Shown here: positions 59,401-64,000 of the stretch, piece after piece | Layout: each line of letters starts with the position of its first letter | How positions within the stretch are numbered: the first letter of the stretch is position 1 | Origin: Akebia trifoliata | Taxonomy: Eukaryota > Streptophyta > Magnoliopsida > Ranunculales > Lardizabalaceae | NCBI GenBank assembly: GCA_017979445.1 | Contig: CM030715.1 | Coordinates: forward strand, 36,205,756 to 36,269,755 | Reading direction: 5' to 3' | DNA length: 64,000 nt | The notes under the pieces: model-generated | Told to the model about the DNA's origin: nothing | What the model saw: the letters and a program-made list of their open reading frames with translations, nothing else | The model's database searches: none | Program-made: the position numbers and the translations under genes

Positions 59401-61086
59401 GTCAGATTATCACGACTCTATACGAGAACTCAAATCCTGTATTAACGGGTTGGGTTAAGTACCGCATTTGGTCCAAGAATACCATTAAGCTTTACATCAT
59501 AGAGTACCTTATGGTGAGAATCTATGGATTATACCAGTATGCATCACCAATGTAACATGCTTAAATCATATTTTTCCTCCTCAAAATCTATTTCTAATTG
59601 TAAATTATTTTTATTTTTTTTTGTATCCCTACTCCTTGACCATCTGCTCAGCTTATGCTTCTAAGAATCTATAAACACGAATACAATCCGACGATCAAGT
59701 TAATTATCGCATGCATATTTGGGCAGTGTCATGCAATCATTTTGCAAGTATGATTATTTGTTCAGGAACTAATAGCTACTATCATTTTAGTTCATGTGAT
59801 GTTGAATTCACACTTGATAGACTTTCTACTTTGGGATTTTTAAGATCCACATGTTGCTCTTGACAAACTCTCGATCAACATGTGACACAAATTAATGCAG
59901 AATAATTCCCATCTGTCCCCACACTAATATACATTCAGACACAATGTATATATAACCATATCTACTCATAATTGTTGGAGGTAACCTTATTCAGTTTTCT
60001 AAATTGCTCTATCATGGTATATGGAAGTAGTTTATTGATGCAAGACTCAGATTGTGATTAATGAACCACATGCTGATAATTTTTCTTTTTGAAAAAACCG
60101 ATTAATTTTTTAAATAATCAAATAGACCATAAGTGGTGAGATATAAGGATATCCATATCTAATTATTTATCCACTTTTTAAAAGATGTTTTTATCCGACT
60201 TTTAAACAAATTTCAAACAGATATCCAAGTGGATATATAAGTTTCGTTGTGAAGATGATGGAAAAATCTTAATTTATTGTGAATTTACCATATTAAATTC
60301 AAAGAAACGAATTTTCAAGTTAGATATGACACATATCTATATTCGATTCTAAAAATATTTGATTAAAAATAACTACAAATAAGATTATCAAAATTTTTTA
60401 CCGGATAAAAAATTTGTATCCATACCCAAATAATTTAGGTAGGATAAGAGTACTATACGACCCATTGCCAGCCCTACTTGTGCACGTCCCATCTCCCTCT
60501 ATTTCTTTTAACATCCAACCCAAGTGTCGGTGGATCGAGATCGCACCCACTACTTCATCTCTAGTGGCCAAACCATCTATTTAGATCATCAACACGATTT
60601 GACCATTTTATTGTCAAACTAAAAAAAAATTTTAAATAGGCAAGTTGAGACATGACATGTTACATTTGCATCCATCGATCAATCAGGATCGTTGATATAG
60701 TCAAAGTATATTAATATAGTGTGAACACAATGATAAACTCACTGTTGACCTAGTCAAATTTTCTTAAGAATGATATTTGTCTAAAGTTGGCAGCATGTTA
60801 ATAACCATGCCCATTGGTTGGACCCTAATACTGTGCCATGTGCTGCGACATGTTATGTGGAGTCGTTTAACAACCCAACTTCTTTAAGTACTGGATGGTA
60901 GAATTGAAAGAATAAGGCCCTTATATTGCAACAAGTGACGTCACACAAACCATAACATTTTTGCCTCTATTTTCTTTCCCACTCATTCTCAATTTCGCTA
61001 AAAGGAGGGACCCAAGAAAGAGTTGTCATTCTCTCTCTGTCTCTCTTTTCTCTTTCTCTGTGTGTGTGAGAGATCGATCTGCAACA
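59401..61086. other. intergenic and promoter region of the MFS gene
   Basis: No gene recognised. A CT-rich stretch at 61030-61063 directly precedes the transporter ATG and is probably its 5' leader. Confidence 0.5.
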
Positions 61087-64000
61087 ATGGAGATATTCTA
61101 CTTCCTCGTTTTCGGGTTTCTTTCGGTGGTGGTTGCAGCCTTGGAGCTCAGCAAGAGCAACAAAGATCGCATCAATACTTCCACGGCCTTTAATTCATTC
61201 AAGAACAACTATGTCCTTGTCTACTCTCTCATGATGGGTAAGCTAGATCTGACATTTTCATCCGAGATTCAAATCTGGGTTCCTTCTTTTATGTTGATTC
61301 TAATGTGGTTTGGATCCGTTTATCTGTAATTTTGTAGTTATAAGTAAGTAGATAACAGATCAATGCTTGGGTTTGAATATGATGTTACTTGAGTAATTTT
61401 TTTCATTTGAGCTTGTTAGTATGTTGGGAATTAGGGTTTTGGGGCTCCTATCTGAGTCGTTAAGATGTGGGATCTGGATTTTTGTGCTCTTTTCTGTTAT
61501 GGGTGTGAAATGTTTGTTTAATTGGTTAGTTTTAGGGTTCTGATTAGCCAGATTTCTTGTGTTTGTTGTCTTGTACGGCCATTGATATGTTGATTGTGAT
61601 CGCATCTGTGTGTGTGTGTGTGTGTGGATAACTCTTTTCACTAATACTGTAATTAATTTCTTTGAATCTCTGATTTGGCTTCTTGATAAATTTCCTCGAT
61701 CTTCCATGTTGCAAATTTAAATTGAATTGTAGATCTTGTCTTCCCCAATTTCTAGAAATCAACCATTCTTATAATTCTTGACAAACAAACTCAGGATAGA
61801 AGTCGCAAGATCGGATTTCTTTTTTTCTTTTTCTAACTAATAACTTGTGTTGGTGTGGCAATAGCTGGGGATTGGTTGCAGGGTCCTTATGTTTACTACC
61901 TGTACAGCCAATATGGTTTCGGGAAAGGAGAGATCGGACAACTTTTTATTGCCGGTTTTGGATCTTCAATGTTGTTTGGGACGGTCGTTGGATCCCTGGC
62001 TGACAAACAGTGAGACTTCCTTCAGAATTTCATTTATCATTCTTTAACGATAAACCAACTCATATTTATTCCTAATTTCAATACCTTTATGCATCAAATT
62101 CAGGGGTCGGAAAAGGGCATGTGTGACTTACTGCATTACCTACATTTTGAGTTGCATGACTAAGCATTCTCCTCAATACAAAGTCTTAATGATTGGTCGT
62201 ATATTGGGCGGAATTGCCACTTCTCTCCTGTTTTCAGCATTTGAATCATGGCTTGTTGCAGAACACAATAAGGTGGGGGTCGTAACTCTTTCCTTAAATT
62301 GCATTGTACACTGGTTACTGATTCATCCGTCCTCTAATTGTTTGAGAATCAAATGGTTCTATTGGTAAACTCTAGGAACGGCCCAACAATGTAATTCTGG
62401 TGCTTGTTTTGCACCTCCAATTGGGTAAAATTGGGTCAAGATTATAATAGGAAATATCCCGAGTCCCATGTGGTAACTTTCTAATTGTGGGTTTGTCACA
62501 TTTACTTGTTTTCCATTGACCGATGGTCTTCAGGTTCACCCTGACTGGTTCATGGATTTCGTATTGTATTTTGATACCGATAATTTTTTTCTCAATTTAT
62601 TTCACCTGTGCAGAGGGGGTTTGAACAACAATGGCTCTCCCTAACTTTCTCCAAGGCGATATTTTTTGGCAATGGTCTTGTTGCCATTATCTCTGGGTTG
62701 TTTGGGAATGTGCTAGCTGATACTCTTGGATTTGGCCCTGTGGCCCCATTTGATGCCGCTGCATGTTTTCTTGCCATTGGTATGGCCATCATCTTATCAT
62801 CATGGAGTGAAAACTATGGAGACCCTTCGGAGAGCAAGGACTTGCTTACCCAGTTTAAGGGTGCTGCAGTAGCCATTGGTTCAGGTGAATGTCTAACCAC
62901 ATTTTAGCTTGAACACCTTTATCTTTATTCTTTGATGAACTTCAAGTATGCCCACATTCTAGACTCGAAACAACCATCCTCTAATTGCATACTAATATCT
63001 GTGCAACAAGAACAGTGATCAGACTCAAAACATTTGATAATTTTTTGTGTGGTAATTCCAGATCCGGGATAAGAAACTTGCCATCATCCTTTCACTTATC
63101 AAAAATAAAAACATTTGATGGCTACCAAGGTCATCTACTATTCTAAAAATCAATCTGATTGGATGGTCATAAATAACTTTAGATAAATATTATTTTGCTA
63201 GGTCAAAAAAATGGTGAAAGACCCGATAGAATGTTCATAGCTTGTATGATTAAGATCATCCAATTGGGTTCATTTCTTCCCTAGGAGATGTTCTGGTCCC
63301 ACCATGCTACTTATGCACCCATTGTATTGTTTGTAAACCATTTTTATGGTCTATCTGGATGATGCCTTGGATATTCTTTCTTTTTCCTTTTTACCTTGGA
63401 ATCCCTTTTAATATTATCTGGTTTGTGGGTTCAGATGAGAAAATTGCATTGCTGGGTGCAATACAATCTTTGTTTGAAGGTTCAATGTACACATTCGTGT
63501 TCCTTTGGACCCCTGCTTTGAGTCCTAATGAAGAGGACATACCCCACGGTTTCATTTTTGCGACATTCATGTTGTCTTCGATGTTGGGAAGCTCCATCGC
63601 ATCACGGCTTCTTGCCCGTGCATCCTTCAAAGTTGAGAGCTACATGCAGATTGTGTTTTCAATCTCCGCCTTCACTTTCCTCTTACCCATTATCACCAGT
63701 GTACGTCACGGTATCCCAGTTCCTCCACACTCCATAAAGATATCTGATTTCTTGATCCAATCATTTACGAGAATCATGGGGCCCACTTCTTTCTAACTTT
63801 ACCTGCTATCATGGAACAGTTCATCGTGCCACCCTCTAAGGTCAAAGGTGGAAGCATCTCATTTGCAGGTTCTATTCAGCTCTTTGGCTTTTGTGCCTTT
63901 GAGGCTTGTGTGGGGATATTCTGGCCATCAATCATGAAGATGAGGTCCCAATACATCCCAGAGGAGTCCAGAAGCACCATTATGAATTTCTTCCGCATTC
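61087..64000 (+). CDS. MFSD5/MOT2-type molybdate-anion transporter, 3' end missing
   Basis: Membrane carrier of the major facilitator superfamily. The algal member MOT2 takes up molybdate; the plant substrate is inferred by family only. Exons so far: 61087-61237, 61865-62009, 62104-62272, 62614-62884, 63435-63700, 63820-64000 (continues past the window), all GT-AG and in frame. The N terminus is a membrane helix (MEIFYFLVFGFLSVVVAALE). Then come SLMMAGDWLQGPYVYYLY, the cytoplasmic-loop motif GSLADKQGRKRA (MFS motif A type), MIGRILGGIATSLLFSAFES, EQQWLSLTFSKAIFFGNGLV, FEGSMYTFVFLWTPAL and FWPSIMKMRSQYIPEESRST. About 394 of the usual 450-460 residues are present. The ATG follows a CT-rich leader and matches the family start. 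Confidence 0.92.
61607..61626. repeat. (TG)n microsatellite in MFS intron 1
   Basis: About 10 TG units in the intron 61238-61864. Confidence 0.85.

Overview
The window is nuclear DNA of a flowering plant, most likely a dicot. It is AT-rich, its genes carry GT-AG introns of up to about 2.9 kb, it has many microsatellites, and all eight confident genes have clear plant relatives. I cannot name the species from sequence alone. Gene models were assembled by eye from reading frames, splice signals and family knowledge. Every complete multi-exon model keeps one open frame across all junctions.

Layout, left to right: (1) a RabGAP/TBC-domain gene on + (1268-6076). (2) A tail-anchored cytochrome b5 on - (7180-10575), convergent with the TBC gene; its first intron is swollen by a Harbinger-like element. 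(3) A gene-poor 10-kb stretch (10.8-20.5 kb) with palindromic MITEs, a long (AT)n tract, a minisatellite, a LINE relic with an inverted 5' part and a copia-type LTR. (4) An intronless S40 senescence-regulator gene on + (20550-21224). (5) A second transposon-rich stretch (22-28 kb) with two LINE remnants. One of them, RTE-like, is split by a Mutator-like element that carries the promoter-proximal part and signal peptide of a germin-like gene. (6) A 21-exon STE20/fray2-like protein kinase on + (28517-39050) with an HRD-to-HCD change in the catalytic loop. (7) Retromer subunit VPS26 on + (41841-48637), whose start codon sits alone at the end of an exon. (8) MYG1-type DHH exonuclease on + (50466-53986). 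(9) A RABA3-type Rab GTPase on - (54843-57090), convergent with MYG1. (10) The first six coding exons of an MFSD5/MOT2-type membrane transporter on + (61087-64000), cut by the window edge.

The genes form no operon or cluster. Three of them (TBC RabGAP, RABA3, VPS26) act in membrane trafficking, but they are separated by unrelated genes and the sequence gives no sign of co-regulation. The most unusual content is in the mobile DNA: a nested MULE-in-LINE insertion with matching 9-bp duplications, a LINE with twin-priming-like geometry, a truncated SINE with about 14-bp duplications, a hAT-like MITE with an 8-bp duplication in a Rab intron, and several families of short palindromic elements. Four of those palindromes sit just upstream of cytochrome b5.
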